Of a stretch of DNA of 64,000 nt, positions 28,093 to 36,869 are shown piece after piece (position 1 is the stretch's first letter; each line of letters opens with the position of its first letter). Position numbers and translations under genes: made by a program. The stretch is from assembly GCF_019392195.1 (NCBI RefSeq), contig NZ_JAHXKI010000002.1:1550001-1614000 (forward strand). The letters run 5' to 3'. Source of the DNA: Marinobacter sp. F4206. Its GTDB lineage: Bacteria > Pseudomonadota > Gammaproteobacteria > Pseudomonadales > Oleiphilaceae. Under the pieces are notes generated by a model. The model worked only from the letters and a program-made list of their open reading frames with translations, was not told where the DNA came from and searched no databases.

Positions 28093-28202
28093 GGGGCAAT
28101 TGGAGGAAGCCTTCCGAAACCCGCTCGAGCACGTCCCTGTGGCGCTTGAGCTCCGCCATCCATGGCTGCGCACAGTTTCGGAAGGCTTCCCCCAATTCCC
28201 CC
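28093..28202. repeat. Folded intergenic repeat, copy C
   Basis: Arms of 28 nt (28093-28120 and 28175-28202, two mismatches) enclose a 54-nt core (28121-28174). The core contains a CACGTCCCTGTG mini-hairpin flanked by GCTCGAGC/GCTTGAGC and the palindrome GCCATCCATGGC. Core length and layout equal copies A and B. The outer arms are different but complementary. The right arm ends 21 nt before the TetR start codon and so overlaps its probable leader. Confidence 0.87.
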
Positions 28203-28223
28203 ATCTGACTGAGGCGTTACACC

Positions 28224-28856
28224 ATGAGTGTGTTAACAGGCGGCAAACTGAAGCTTGTGCAGGCTGCGCTGAGACTGATCACCGAGAGCCGAAGCCTGAC
28301 ATCGCTGGGCCTGCGGGAGCTGGCGCGGGAAGCGGGACTGAACCCGAACACGTTCTACCGGCATTTCCGGAACCTGGACGAGTTCGGGCTGAACGTGCTC
28401 GGCTACATTGCCGAGGACATGAAGGCCGGGGTTCGGGAGTTGCGGCGTACGGCGGATACCTCCGAGCAGGCCGCCCATGACACCGTCAGTTTCGTGTACC
28501 ACTATTTCCTGGCCAATCCGGCCGCGACCACTGTGGCCGTGCGGGAGCTCCATGGCCCCTCCCCCATCCTTCGGCGGGCCCTGGAGGCGCAGCTGGACGC
28601 CAGCGCCCGTGAGATGGCCGAGGACATCATCGACCGGGACCTGGTCAAGGCGGTGGCGCCGGATACCATTCATGAAATCTCCCACATGACCATCCGCTAC
28701 ATCCTGTTCCGGGCGATGGATTACATTGATCAGCCGGCACAGCGGGAGCGCATTCAGTTGGAGACCGAACGCTTCATCAATCGGCAGTTCCGGGGCGCCA
28801 TGGTGGACCGCCTGTCCGACGCCCAGTTGGCGCAGCTGGCCGCCAGCGCCGACTGA
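28224..28856 (+). CDS. TetR family regulator, FabR/DesT-like
   Basis: This 210-residue regulator has a helix-turn-helix with SLGLRELAREAGLNPNTFYRHFRNLDEFGLNVL (about residues 29-61). The segment is strikingly like E. coli FabR ([28 protein letters not shown]), a repressor of unsaturated fatty acid synthesis genes that responds to the acyl-thioester pool. The C-terminal ligand domain follows the same length. GAGGCG precedes the ATG. The gene lies between the divergent monooxygenase and pntAB; its targets are not shown. Confidence 0.87.
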   Translation: MSVLTGGKLKLVQAALRLITESRSLTSLGLRELAREAGLNPNTFYRHFRNLDEFGLNVLGYIAEDMKAGVRELRRTADTSEQAAHDTVSFVYHYFLANPAATTVAVRELHGPSPILRRALEAQLDASAREMAEDIIDRDLVKAVAPDTIHEISHMTIRYILFRAMDYIDQPAQRERIQLETERFINRQFRGAMVDRLSDAQLAQLAASAD

Positions 28857-28964
28857 TCTCATCAAACGGGCCCCTTTTCACTCTAAACGGGCAGGTTTCT
28901 CAGGTTGAACTAGTCTGTATATCAGATACTTGGTTCATCCGTTCAGCCGGAGGGCGCACGCATT

Positions 28965-30542
28965 ATGAAACTGGGCATCCCGAAAGAGATTTTCACCGAC
29001 GAGCGGCGGGTCGCGGTCACGCCCCCCTCGGCGCACAAACTGATTGATCTGGGTTACGAGGTCATCGTCGAAGCCGGTGCCGGCGAGGCCGCGCACTACC
29101 GGGACGAGGCCTACGAGTCGGTCGGCGCCAGTATCGCCGTTGATACCCGGTCGTTGTGGCGCGAAGCGGACTTCATCCTGAAGGTCCGGGCGCCGCTGGA
29201 AAATGCGTCCCTGGGGGCCCACGAGATTGACCTGATGAAGGAAGGGGCCTTCCTTGTCAGCTATATCTGGCCGGCCCAGAATCCGGAGCTGCTGGAAAAG
29301 CTCGCGGCCAAAAAGATCACCGCCTTTGCCATCGACAGCCTGCCACGCATCAGCCGCGCCCAGAAAATGGATGCCCTGAGCGCCATGGCCAACATTGCCG
29401 GCTATCGGGCGGTCATCGAGGCGGCGAATCATTTCGGGCGGTTTTTCACCGGCCAGGTCACCGCGGCGGGCAAGGTGCCACCGGCAAAGATCATGGTGAT
29501 CGGTGCGGGCGTTGCCGGACTCGCAGCCGTCGGTGCCGCCAACAGCATGGGCGCGGTGGTCCGGGCCTTTGATACCCGGCTGGAAGTGAAAGAGCAGATC
29601 GAAAGCATGGGTGCGGAATTCCTCGAGCTTGATTTTGGCGAGGAGGAAGGCAGCGGCACCGGCGGCTACGCCAAGCAGATGAGCGATGAGTTCATCAAGG
29701 CCGAGATGGCGCTGTTCGCGGAACAGGCCAAAGAGGTGGACATCATCATCACCACGGCCCTGATTCCCGGCAAACCGGCGCCCAGGCTGATCACGGCGGA
29801 CATGGTCAAATCCATGAAGCCCGGCAGTGTCATTGTCGACCTGGCTTCCGAGCGCGGCGGCAACTGCGAACTGACCGAGCCGGGCACCATTACCGAGAAA
29901 CACGGCGTTACCCTGATCGGCTACACGGACCTGCCGAGCCGGATGGCCAAGGTGGCCAGTGACCTGTACGCCACCAACCTGTTTCACCTGATGACCGAGC
30001 TGACCCCCGAGAAGGACGGCGAGCCCGTGGTGAACATGGAGGACGACGTCATCCGTGGCCTGACGGTGGTGCATGGCGAGGATGTGACCTGGCCGCCACC
30101 CCAGCCCGAGGCACCGGTCAGTCCGACACCCGCACCGGGCACCGAGGAGCCCTCGGCGGCCCAGAAGGAGGCCGCCCGCAAGGAATCCGCCCGACGCAGC
30201 CTGATTGGCAAAAGTGTCCTGCTGCTGGTGACGGTGGCCGCCCTGTACGGAGTCGGCGCCTACGCACCGGAGAGTTTCCTGAGCCATTTCACGGTCTTTG
30301 TGCTGGCCTGTTTCATCGGCTGGCAGGTCATCTGGAACGTCACCCCGTCGCTGCATACGCCCCTGATGAGCGTGACCAACGCCATCAGCGGCATCATCGT
30401 GATCGGGGCCATGCTGCACCTGGCCCAGGCCGAAAACATTGCGGTCGGGATCATGGCGTTTGTCGCGGTGCTGATTGCCAGCATCAACGTGGGGGGCGGC
30501 TTCCGGGTCACCCATCGTATGCTCAAAATGTTCCGTAAGTAG
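28965..30542 (+). CDS. pntA: NAD(P) transhydrogenase subunit alpha
   Basis: This is a 525-residue alpha subunit of the proton-translocating transhydrogenase, which drives NADPH formation from NADH with the proton gradient. The NAD(H)-binding domain I (about 1-380) shows [20 protein letters not shown] and [28 protein letters not shown] Pro-rich linker (about 385-415) leads to four C-terminal membrane helices. E. coli PntA is 510 residues. GGAGGG precedes the ATG and pntB follows after 12 bp. Confidence 0.97.
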   Translation: MKLGIPKEIFTDERRVAVTPPSAHKLIDLGYEVIVEAGAGEAAHYRDEAYESVGASIAVDTRSLWREADFILKVRAPLENASLGAHEIDLMKEGAFLVSYIWPAQNPELLEKLAAKKITAFAIDSLPRISRAQKMDALSAMANIAGYRAVIEAANHFGRFFTGQVTAAGKVPPAKIMVIGAGVAGLAAVGAANSMGAVVRAFDTRLEVKEQIESMGAEFLELDFGEEEGSGTGGYAKQMSDEFIKAEMALFAEQAKEVDIIITTALIPGKPAPRLITADMVKSMKPGSVIVDLASERGGNCELTEPGTITEKHGVTLIGYTDLPSRMAKVASDLYATNLFHLMTELTPEKDGEPVVNMEDDVIRGLTVVHGEDVTWPPPQPEAPVSPTPAPGTEEPSAAQKEAARKESARRSLIGKSVLLLVTVAALYGVGAYAPESFLSHFTVFVLACFIGWQVIWNVTPSLHTPLMSVTNAISGIIVIGAMLHLAQAENIAVGIMAFVAVLIASINVGGGFRVTHRMLKMFRK

Positions 30543-30554
30543 GAGTCGACCACC

Positions 30555-31949
30555 ATGAGTACAGGACTCGTCAGTGTCGCCTATGTGGTGGCCAGCGTGT
30601 TGTTTATCCTCAGTCTCGGTGGCCTGAGCCATCAGGAATCGGCCCGGCGCGGTAATCTCTACGGCGTGGCCGGGATTATCATTGCCCTGATTGCCACGGT
30701 GGCCAACGTCAGCGGCGGCGGCCTGATCGCCATCGTGATTGCGGTGTTGCTGGGTGCCAGCGTCGGCATCGCCATCGCCAACAAGGTGGAAATGACCCAG
30801 ATGCCGCAGTTGGTGGCGCTGTTGCACAGCTTCGTGGGACTGGCGGCGGTGTTCGTGGGTTTTGCCGGCTACATTGAACCGCTCAAGGTCACGGTCGGAA
30901 CCGAACACACCATCAAACTGGTGGAGGTGTTTGTCGGGATCTTCATTGGCGCCGTCACGTTTACCGGCTCCCTGGTGGCCTGCGGCAAGCTCGACGGTCG
31001 CATCGACAGCAAGGCCCTGACCCTGCCTGGCCGGCATCTGATGAATCTGGTGGCGGTGATCGTCTCGGTGCTGCTGGGCGCCTGGTTCCTGGGCACCGAC
31101 AGCCTGGCGCTGGGACTGGTGGCCCTGGTGCTGATGACCCTGATTGCCTCGGTACTGGGCATTCACCTGATCATGGCCATCGGCGGGGCCGACATGCCGG
31201 TGGTGGTGTCCATGCTTAACAGCTACTCGGGTTGGGCGGCCGCCTCCATCGGTTTCATGCTCGGCAATGACCTGCTGATCGTGACCGGCGCCCTGGTCGG
31301 CAGCAGCGGTGCCATCCTCAGCTACATCATGTGCAAGGCCATGAACCGGTCCTTCGTCAGCGTGATCCTCGGCGGTTTCGGCCAGACCAGTAGCAGCTCG
31401 GCCACGGCCGACGCGGATCAGTCGGTCCAGGAGACCAGTGCGGATGAGGTGTGCGAGGAACTGCGCAACGCCGAGTCGGTGATCATTGTCCCGGGCTATG
31501 GCATGGCCGTGGCCCAGGCCCAGAACGGGGTGAGTGACATGACCAAGCTGCTGCGGGAACGGGGCGTCAACGTGCGCTTCGGCATCCACCCGGTGGCCGG
31601 TCGCCTGCCAGGGCATATGAACGTGCTGCTGGCCGAGGCCCACGTGCCCTATGACATCGTGCTGGAGATGGACGAGATCAACGAGGATTTCCCGGACACC
31701 GACGTGGTGCTGGTAATCGGTGCCAACGACACCGTAAACCCGGCCGCCGCCGAAGATCCGGGCAGCCCGATCGCCGGTATGCCGGTGCTCGAGGTCTGGA
31801 AAGCCCACCGGGTGGTGGTCTTGAAACGAGGCATGGCGACGGGTTACTCCGGGGTGGAGAACCCGCTGTTCTTCAAGGACAACACCCACATGCTGTTCGG
31901 CGACGCCAAGGACAGCATCGACAAGCTGGTCACCGGTTTACGGGGTTAG
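30555..31949 (+). CDS. pntB: NAD(P) transhydrogenase subunit beta
   Basis: This 464-residue beta subunit has about nine membrane helices (residues 4-265) forming the proton channel. An NADP(H)-binding domain III follows, with the signature [15 protein letters not shown] near 310 and [30 protein letters not shown] near 394. It forms the PntAB complex with the preceding gene. AGGAGTC is upstream. It is followed by a strong hairpin. Confidence 0.97.
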   Translation: MSTGLVSVAYVVASVLFILSLGGLSHQESARRGNLYGVAGIIIALIATVANVSGGGLIAIVIAVLLGASVGIAIANKVEMTQMPQLVALLHSFVGLAAVFVGFAGYIEPLKVTVGTEHTIKLVEVFVGIFIGAVTFTGSLVACGKLDGRIDSKALTLPGRHLMNLVAVIVSVLLGAWFLGTDSLALGLVALVLMTLIASVLGIHLIMAIGGADMPVVVSMLNSYSGWAAASIGFMLGNDLLIVTGALVGSSGAILSYIMCKAMNRSFVSVILGGFGQTSSSSATADADQSVQETSADEVCEELRNAESVIIVPGYGMAVAQAQNGVSDMTKLLRERGVNVRFGIHPVAGRLPGHMNVLLAEAHVPYDIVLEMDEINEDFPDTDVVLVIGANDTVNPAAAEDPGSPIAGMPVLEVWKAHRVVVLKRGMATGYSGVENPLFFKDNTHMLFGDAKDSIDKLVTGLRG

Positions 31950-31963
31950 CCTCGGGGCGTGAG

Positions 31964-31996
31964 GGCGCGGTATCGGGCCTTAGCGGATACCGCGCC
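31964..31996. terminator. Hairpin between pntB and convergent lipoprotein gene
   Basis: An 11-bp perfect stem (GGCGCGGTATC / GATACCGCGCC) with an 11-nt loop lies between the converging genes. No clear T-run follows, so the terminator call is moderate. Confidence 0.55.
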
Positions 31997-32005
31997 GGAA
32001 CCTGC

Positions 32006-32314
32006 CTACTCGGTGGTGTTGTAGACGTAGGAGGAGACTGTGCCGTCCTCGTTGAAGCGCACCACCAGGTCGGTGGTCTCGGCGTCACCAAACGCCGACC
32101 AGCGGTATTTGCCGTAAGTCCAGGTACGTTTGCCGTCTTCGACGCCGGTGCGCCAGGGCTCACCGAACAGCGCCTCGATATCGGAGCGGGTGGTCTCGCC
32201 AATGGTGATTTCATCGACATTGTGGGTCGCAAACTCCTGACCCACCGTGGCGCAACCGGCCAGGGTCAGCACGGCAACCAGGGCAGTCATCTTCAGTACA
32301 GCTGAGTTGAACAT
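32006..32314 (-). CDS. SmpA/BamE-like small lipoprotein
   Basis: This 102-residue lipoprotein has a lipobox (LTLAGC, Cys near residue 20). The domain that follows resembles the SmpA/OmlA (BamE-like) fold: DEITIGETTRSDIEALFGEPWRTGVEDGKRTWTYGKYR. True BamE is an essential part of the outer membrane assembly machine, but many small paralogues share this fold and this one is probably such a paralogue. The start at 32314 is chosen for its GGGAG site and signal sequence. Confidence 0.8.
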   Translation of the reverse strand: MFNSAVLKMTALVAVLTLAGCATVGQEFATHNVDEITIGETTRSDIEALFGEPWRTGVEDGKRTWTYGKYRWSAFGDAETTDLVVRFNEDGTVSSYVYNTTE

Positions 32315-32406
32315 CCTTTCACTCCCTTCCAATGAACGGTGGGCCCATGATAGTGGATCTGCCGGTGAACGCGATTACGGATCAGACAGGTGCAGAACGG
32401 GCAGGC

Positions 32407-32433
32407 ATAAAAAAGCCCCGGATAAACCGGGGC
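32407..32433 (-). terminator. Rho-independent terminator of the Old Yellow Enzyme gene
   Basis: On the minus strand, GCCCCGG-TTTAT-CCGGGGC is followed by TTTTTT. It lies 18 nt past the stop codon at 32451. Confidence 0.9.
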
Positions 32434-32450
32434 CGAAGGGGTACTACAAC

Positions 32451-33563
32451 TCAGTAGAGTTTGGCCAGGGACTTCTTGGCGAACGGTTCCACTTCGCCAA
32501 TCCGCCCTTCCTTCACTTTCACCAGCCACTCCGGGTCCTGCAGCAGGGCACGGCCAACGGCGATCAGCTCGAACTCGTTGTTGTTCATGCGCTCAACCAG
32601 TTCGTCGATGCCGGACTGTTCCACGGCTTCTTTCTTGCTGGCAAAGGTACCGCTGATGAAGTCTTCGGTAAGGCCAACACTGCCGACCGACATGGTCGGC
32701 TTGCCGGTCAGTTTCTGAGTCCAGCCGGCCAGGTTCAGGTCAGAGCCTTCGAACTCCGGCTCCCAGAAACGGCGGGTGGAAGCGTGGAAGATGTCCACGC
32801 CGGCCTCGACCAGCGGTGCCAGGAACGCGTCCAGTTCTTCCGGACTGTTCACCAGTTTGGCTTCGTAATCCTGCTGTTTCCACTGGGAGAAACGCAGCAT
32901 GATCGGGTAATCCGGACCAACGCGATGACGGACGGCCTCGACGATTTCAACCACGAACCGCAGCCGGTTTTCCATGCTGCCGCCATACTCGTCATTACGC
33001 TGGTTGGTGCCTTCCCACAGGAACTGGTCCAGCAGGTAGCCGTGGGCACCGTGGATCTCGACGCCGTCAAAACCCAGTGCCTTGGCATCCTGGGCGGCAT
33101 CGGCGAAGGCCTTGATGACGTCGTCAATGTCGTCTTTGGTCATGGCCTTGCCGTTGGGCTTGCCCGGTGCAAACAGGCCGGACGGGCTGTAACCCGGGAC
33201 CGACGGATCGGGCTCGATACCTTCCTTACGTACGGCGCCGACGTGCCACAGCTGCGGGAAGATGGCGCCACCGGCCTCATGAACGGCGTCAACCACCTGC
33301 TTCCAGCCGGCCAGGGCATCGTCACCATGGAACGCCGGAACGTTCGGATAGCCATTGGCGCCGGCGTGATTCACCGTAGTACCTTCGGTAATCAGCAGGC
33401 CAACGCCATTTTCCGCACGGCGACGGTAATAGCTGACCACGTCCTCGTTGGGGACATTTCCCGGCGAGAAGTTACGGGTCATGGGCGCCATCGCCACACG
33501 GTTGCGCAGCTTCAGGTTATGAAGCTCAAACGGCTGAAAAAGGGGGCCAAGATTCATGGTCAT
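32451..33563 (-). CDS. Old Yellow Enzyme family NADH:flavin oxidoreductase
   Basis: This 370-residue TIM-barrel flavoenzyme reduces activated alkenes or nitro compounds with NAD(P)H. The N-terminal FELHNLKLRNRVAMAPMTR binds FMN. The catalytic region FDGVEIHGAHGYLLDQFLWEGTNQRNDEYGGSMENRLRF is intact (His-x-x-His type HGAH near residue 180). The gene is divergent from an HxlR regulator with two direct operator-like repeats between them. HxlR regulators commonly sense electrophiles and control such reductases. Confidence 0.93.
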   Translation of the reverse strand: MTMNLGPLFQPFELHNLKLRNRVAMAPMTRNFSPGNVPNEDVVSYYRRRAENGVGLLITEGTTVNHAGANGYPNVPAFHGDDALAGWKQVVDAVHEAGGAIFPQLWHVGAVRKEGIEPDPSVPGYSPSGLFAPGKPNGKAMTKDDIDDVIKAFADAAQDAKALGFDGVEIHGAHGYLLDQFLWEGTNQRNDEYGGSMENRLRFVVEIVEAVRHRVGPDYPIMLRFSQWKQQDYEAKLVNSPEELDAFLAPLVEAGVDIFHASTRRFWEPEFEGSDLNLAGWTQKLTGKPTMSVGSVGLTEDFISGTFASKKEAVEQSGIDELVERMNNNEFELIAVGRALLQDPEWLVKVKEGRIGEVEPFAKKSLAKLY

Positions 33564-33634
33564 GGGAGAACACTCCTCGCTTAAAGAAGCTGACTGGCGA
33601 TGAGGTGATCAGAAACATAGCGACCTCATCAATT

Positions 33635-33686
33635 TGGTTTCGTAAAGCAACCCTATTCAATCTGGTTTTAAAATGCAACCCTATTC
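33635..33686. promoter_or_regulatory. Two 24-bp direct repeats, candidate HxlR operators
   Basis: Two near-identical 24-bp units (33635-33658 and 33663-33686, period 28 bp) each contain GGTT-N9-AACC and end in CCTATTC. They lie between the divergent Old Yellow Enzyme and HxlR genes, the second ending 15 bp before the HxlR start. This is a typical arrangement for autoregulation and control of the divergent target. Confidence 0.7.
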
Positions 33687-33701
33687 GGTACACTCCCCTA
33701 C

Positions 33702-34184
33702 ATGGCCAGAAAACGTTTTGATGATTCCAACTGCTCCGTCGCCCGCGCTCTCAATGAAGTCGGCGACTGGTGGTCCCTGCTGATCGTGTTGCACGCCATG
33801 TACGGCACCCGACGCTTTGTCGACTTCCAACAGGAACTGGGCATCGCCAAGAACATCCTGTGCGACCGCCTCGCCCGGCTGGTGGACAACGAAGTCCTGA
33901 GCAAGGTCGACGTCGGCGAACACGGTTCGCGATTCGAGTATCGCCTGACCGGGAAGGGCCGGGACCTGTTCCCGGTGGTCATTGCCTTGCGCCAGTGGGG
34001 CGACAAATGGAACCCGGCGCCCGATGAAACACCCCTGGATCTGCGTGACCGGGCCACAGGGCGCCCCATCCATCCGGTGGAAGTCCAGGACGCCGACGGC
34101 CAACCACTGACGGTCCGGGACGTATTCGTGCCCGAGGACTCCCTGCCGGCGAGTCGGAGCGGAAGCAAAAAAAACTCCGCCTGA
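33702..34184 (+). CDS. HxlR family transcriptional regulator
   Basis: This 160-residue winged-helix regulator has the HxlR signature: an N-terminal Cys (SNCSVARALNEVGDWWSLLIVLHAMYGTRRF), then FQQELGIAKNILCDRLARLVDNEVLSKV and the wing YRLTGKGRDLFPVVIALRQWGDKW. Cys11 could be a redox or electrophile sensor, as in HypR/YodB-type members. It is divergent from the Old Yellow Enzyme gene, its likely target. Confidence 0.92.
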   Translation: MARKRFDDSNCSVARALNEVGDWWSLLIVLHAMYGTRRFVDFQQELGIAKNILCDRLARLVDNEVLSKVDVGEHGSRFEYRLTGKGRDLFPVVIALRQWGDKWNPAPDETPLDLRDRATGRPIHPVEVQDADGQPLTVRDVFVPEDSLPASRSGSKKNSA

Positions 34185-34216
34185 CCATTGGCACAAGCCC
34201 CACACCTGCCCACTTT

Positions 34217-34230
34217 TTGAGTTACATCAA
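34217..34230. promoter_or_regulatory. FNR/Anr-type box upstream of ompW
   Basis: TTGAGTTACATCAA fits TTGAT-N4-ATCAA with one mismatch and lies 112 bp upstream of the OmpW start. OmpW is under FNR control in E. coli, which supports a functional site. Confidence 0.6.
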
Positions 34231-34341
34231 AGCGGTGAATAAAGCGGTCGGGTTCGCCGGCGAATCTTGCGCCAAATCAACTTTCCAATCTCCGTGGTCA
34301 TTAACCTGAGCCCATCACACTTTCAGGTTAAGGAGATGGAG

Positions 34342-35088
34342 ATGTCCCATACATTCAAACTCAGTGTTCTGGCTGCCGCGGTTCTGGCCGCCGCTCCCGT
34401 TGCCAACGCTTACGAGGCCGGTGATTTCATTGGCCGCGCCGGAGCCGCCACGGTCGATCCGGATTCGTCCAGCGACAGCCTGAGAACCGACCTGCCCGGA
34501 CTCGAGGTTATTCCCGGCGCCAAAGTAAAAGTCGGATCCGACACCCAGCTGGGGCTTACCTTCAGCTACATGCTCTCTGACCACTTTGGTGTCGGTCTTC
34601 TCGCCGCCACTCCGTTCAACCACGACATCAAGGGCGACGGCATTCTGGGCGGCGCGGGCAAACTCGGTGAAACCAAGCATCTGCCCCCGACACTGACCTT
34701 CCAGTACTTCCCGATGCCGAGCGGAAGCAAGTTCCAGCCGTACGTTGGCGCCGGGGTGAATTACACCAATTTCTTCGAAGAGAAGACCACCCAGACACTG
34801 ACGGATACTGTGGATGCTGTCGCCCAGGCCAATCTGGGAACACCGGCGGGTACGGTGGATCGCACCGATCTGACCCTCGACGACAGCTTTGGGCTGGCGG
34901 CCGAAGTTGGGTTGGATTACATGTTGACGGACAAACTTGGCCTGAACGCGGCCGTCTGGTGGATCGACATCGATACCGACGCCGAGGTTGGTGTGTATGC
35001 CGCCGATGGCAGCAAGATCACTACCGGCAAGCTCGATGTTGAAATCGACCCCTGGGTTTACATGGTCGGCCTTTCCTACAAATTCTGA
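34342..35088 (+). CDS. ompW: OmpW family outer membrane protein
   Basis: This 248-residue precursor has a signal peptide (MSHTFKLSVLAAAVLAAAPVANA). An eight-stranded barrel of the OmpW type follows: YEAGDFIGRAGAATVDPD at the start, FSYMLSDHFGVGLLAATPFNHDI, the LPPTLTFQYF strand and the C-terminal WVYMVGLSYKF ending in Phe. OmpW forms a narrow hydrophobic channel for small apolar molecules. AAGGAG is 6 nt before the chosen ATG. A terminator follows. Confidence 0.95.
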   Translation: MSHTFKLSVLAAAVLAAAPVANAYEAGDFIGRAGAATVDPDSSSDSLRTDLPGLEVIPGAKVKVGSDTQLGLTFSYMLSDHFGVGLLAATPFNHDIKGDGILGGAGKLGETKHLPPTLTFQYFPMPSGSKFQPYVGAGVNYTNFFEEKTTQTLTDTVDAVAQANLGTPAGTVDRTDLTLDDSFGLAAEVGLDYMLTDKLGLNAAVWWIDIDTDAEVGVYAADGSKITTGKLDVEIDPWVYMVGLSYKF

Positions 35089-35148
35089 TCCCCGTGCCCT
35101 CCGCTTGCCGCCAAGGTCTGTGGGCTGACGGAAGGTGCACTTCCTGTG

Positions 35149-35173
35149 CGGGGCCTCAGGGCCCCGTTTTTTT
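35149..35173 (+). terminator. Rho-independent terminator of ompW
   Basis: The stem CGGGGCC-TCA-GGGCCCCG region is followed by seven Ts, 60 nt after the stop codon. Confidence 0.9.
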
Positions 35174-35180
35174 ATCCCCT

Positions 35181-35217
35181 AAAAACAGGAAGGCGGAGCA
35201 AATGCCCCGCCTTCCTG
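35181..35217 (-). terminator. Rho-independent terminator of rhlE
   Basis: On the minus strand an 11-bp stem (CAGGAAGGCGG / CCGCCTTCCTG) is followed by TTTTT, 18 nt past the helicase stop codon. Confidence 0.85.
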
Positions 35218-35234
35218 CGTAATCTCAGCCTGCC

Positions 35235-36557
35235 TCAGCCACTCTGACGGGCGGCGGACCGGCCTCGCTGACCACCACCATTCTGGCTGCGGCCACCACT
35301 GCGCCCGCCCGGCCTCGCGCCGGCACTGCGGGGCTTGCCGCCTGGCCTGCCATTGCCACCACCGTTGCCGTTTCGGCCGCGAGCCTTGCTCGGGTCGGCC
35401 TTGGCTTTCGGCTTCAGGGGCAGATTGTTGGTCGGCTCGAAGCCTTCCATGGCTTTTCTTGGCAATTGTTTCTTGATCAGTTTCTCGATACCCGCCAGCA
35501 TCTTGCCTTCGTCAGCACTGACCAGTGACAACGCGTGTCCGCTCTCGCCTGCCCGGCCGGTACGGCCAATCCGGTGGACGTAATCTTCCGGTACGTTCGG
35601 CAGTTCAAAGTTCACCACCTGGGGCAGTTGCTTGATGTCCAGGCCACGGGCCGCGATATCGGTCGCCACCAGAACCCGGATGTCACCCTGTTTGAACTCG
35701 GCCAATGCGCGGGTGCGGGCACCCTGCGACTTGTTACCGTGAATCGCCGCTGCCGTGATGCCATCGCGCTCCAGTTTCTGGGTCAGGCGATTGGCCCCGT
35801 GCTTGGTGCGGGTAAAGACCAATACCTGTTCCCAGCCATTGTCCCGGACCAGTTTGCTCAGCAAGGCTGTCTTCTGGCTCTGATCGACCGGATAAACAGA
35901 TTGCTTGATGCTTTCCGCCGCGGTGTTACGGGCCGCCACTTCAACTTGAACGGGATTATCCAGCAGGCCCTGGGCCAGGGTGCGGATCTCGTTGGAGAAG
36001 GTGGCGGAGAACAGCAGGTTCTGGCGCTTGGCCGGCAACAGCGCAAGGATCTTGCGGATATCGCGGATGAAGCCCATGTCCAGCATCCGGTCGGCTTCGT
36101 CCAGGACCAGGATCTCGACCTCGTCAAAACGCACCGCGTTCTGCTGATACAGGTCCATCAGTCGTCCCGGTGTCGCCACCAGTACGTCCAACCCCTTGCG
36201 CAACTTCATCATCTGGGGATTGATTTTCACCCCACCGAAGACCACGGCCGCCTTGGTTGGAATGTATTTGCTGTACAGGTTCACGCTGTCGTGCACCTGC
36301 GCTGCCAGCTCCCGGGTCGGGGCCAGAATCAGGGCGCGTGGGCCTTTGCCGGTGCGTGGCTTTTCCGCCAGGCGCTGCAACAATGGCAGCGTAAAGCCGG
36401 CAGTTTTACCGGTGCCGGTCTGGGCCGCCGCCATCACGTCCTTGCCGGACAGGACCGCAGGAATGGCCTGGGCCTGAATGGGCGAAGGGGTATCGTAACC
36501 CTGATCGGTGGTGGCACGGACCAGCTGCTCGGACAAACCGAGTGAAGAAAAACTCAT
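35235..36557 (-). CDS. rhlE: DEAD-box RNA helicase RhlE
   Basis: This 440-residue ATP-dependent RNA helicase has the Q motif ([14 protein letters not shown]), Walker A AQTGTGKT near 44, [21 protein letters not shown] near 152, the SAT motif FSATFS and [14 protein letters not shown] basic Gly/Arg/Ser-rich tail (about 385-440) is typical of RhlE, which acts in ribosome maturation and RNA turnover. The 312-nt region upstream may be a long 5' leader. Confidence 0.94.
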   Translation of the reverse strand: MSFSSLGLSEQLVRATTDQGYDTPSPIQAQAIPAVLSGKDVMAAAQTGTGKTAGFTLPLLQRLAEKPRTGKGPRALILAPTRELAAQVHDSVNLYSKYIPTKAAVVFGGVKINPQMMKLRKGLDVLVATPGRLMDLYQQNAVRFDEVEILVLDEADRMLDMGFIRDIRKILALLPAKRQNLLFSATFSNEIRTLAQGLLDNPVQVEVAARNTAAESIKQSVYPVDQSQKTALLSKLVRDNGWEQVLVFTRTKHGANRLTQKLERDGITAAAIHGNKSQGARTRALAEFKQGDIRVLVATDIAARGLDIKQLPQVVNFELPNVPEDYVHRIGRTGRAGESGHALSLVSADEGKMLAGIEKLIKKQLPRKAMEGFEPTNNLPLKPKAKADPSKARGRNGNGGGNGRPGGKPRSAGARPGGRSGGRSQNGGGQRGRSAARQSG

Positions 36558-36869
36558 ATAGGATCAACTCTTGATTGTTCTGCCTCCACGAACACCGGTT
36601 CTGGGCGAATGCGGGCAGATGCCATGAAGATTCATGGAATAAAAGACGACTACGGTCACGCGCCGTTAACGGGGTGACGTCCTCTGACAGGTCGTATGGA
36701 TGGTTCGCAAGACGGCGTTAGGCCGGAAAAAGCGGAATCCCTAGAGGCAGGATGCGGGCACAGTAACAGAGGCCCGGCGAGTTAGCCATAGGTATTTGTT
36801 AACAGTCGGAGAGGAACTCACGGGGCCGCAGACCGTCACAGACCCCTCTCATTCCCAACCGGAGTTTTC
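36558..36869. other. 312-bp gap between divergent rhlE and TlpA-fusion genes
   Basis: No open reading frame or RNA gene is supported here. The stretch holds the promoters of the two divergent genes and a short inverted repeat (CATGAAGATTCATG at 36623-36636). I see no recognisable riboswitch. Long leaders are common for cold-shock helicase genes, but nothing here proves one. Confidence 0.5.

Noticed and set aside
28935..31889. A 984-codon minus-strand frame opposite pntAB
   Set aside because: PntA and PntB are unmistakable on the plus strand; the antisense reading is compositionally odd and has no recognisable domain.
36623..36636. CATGAA-GA-TTCATG palindrome upstream of rhlE
   Set aside because: It is a single short palindrome without a second copy or matching regulator nearby, so I do not call it an operator.
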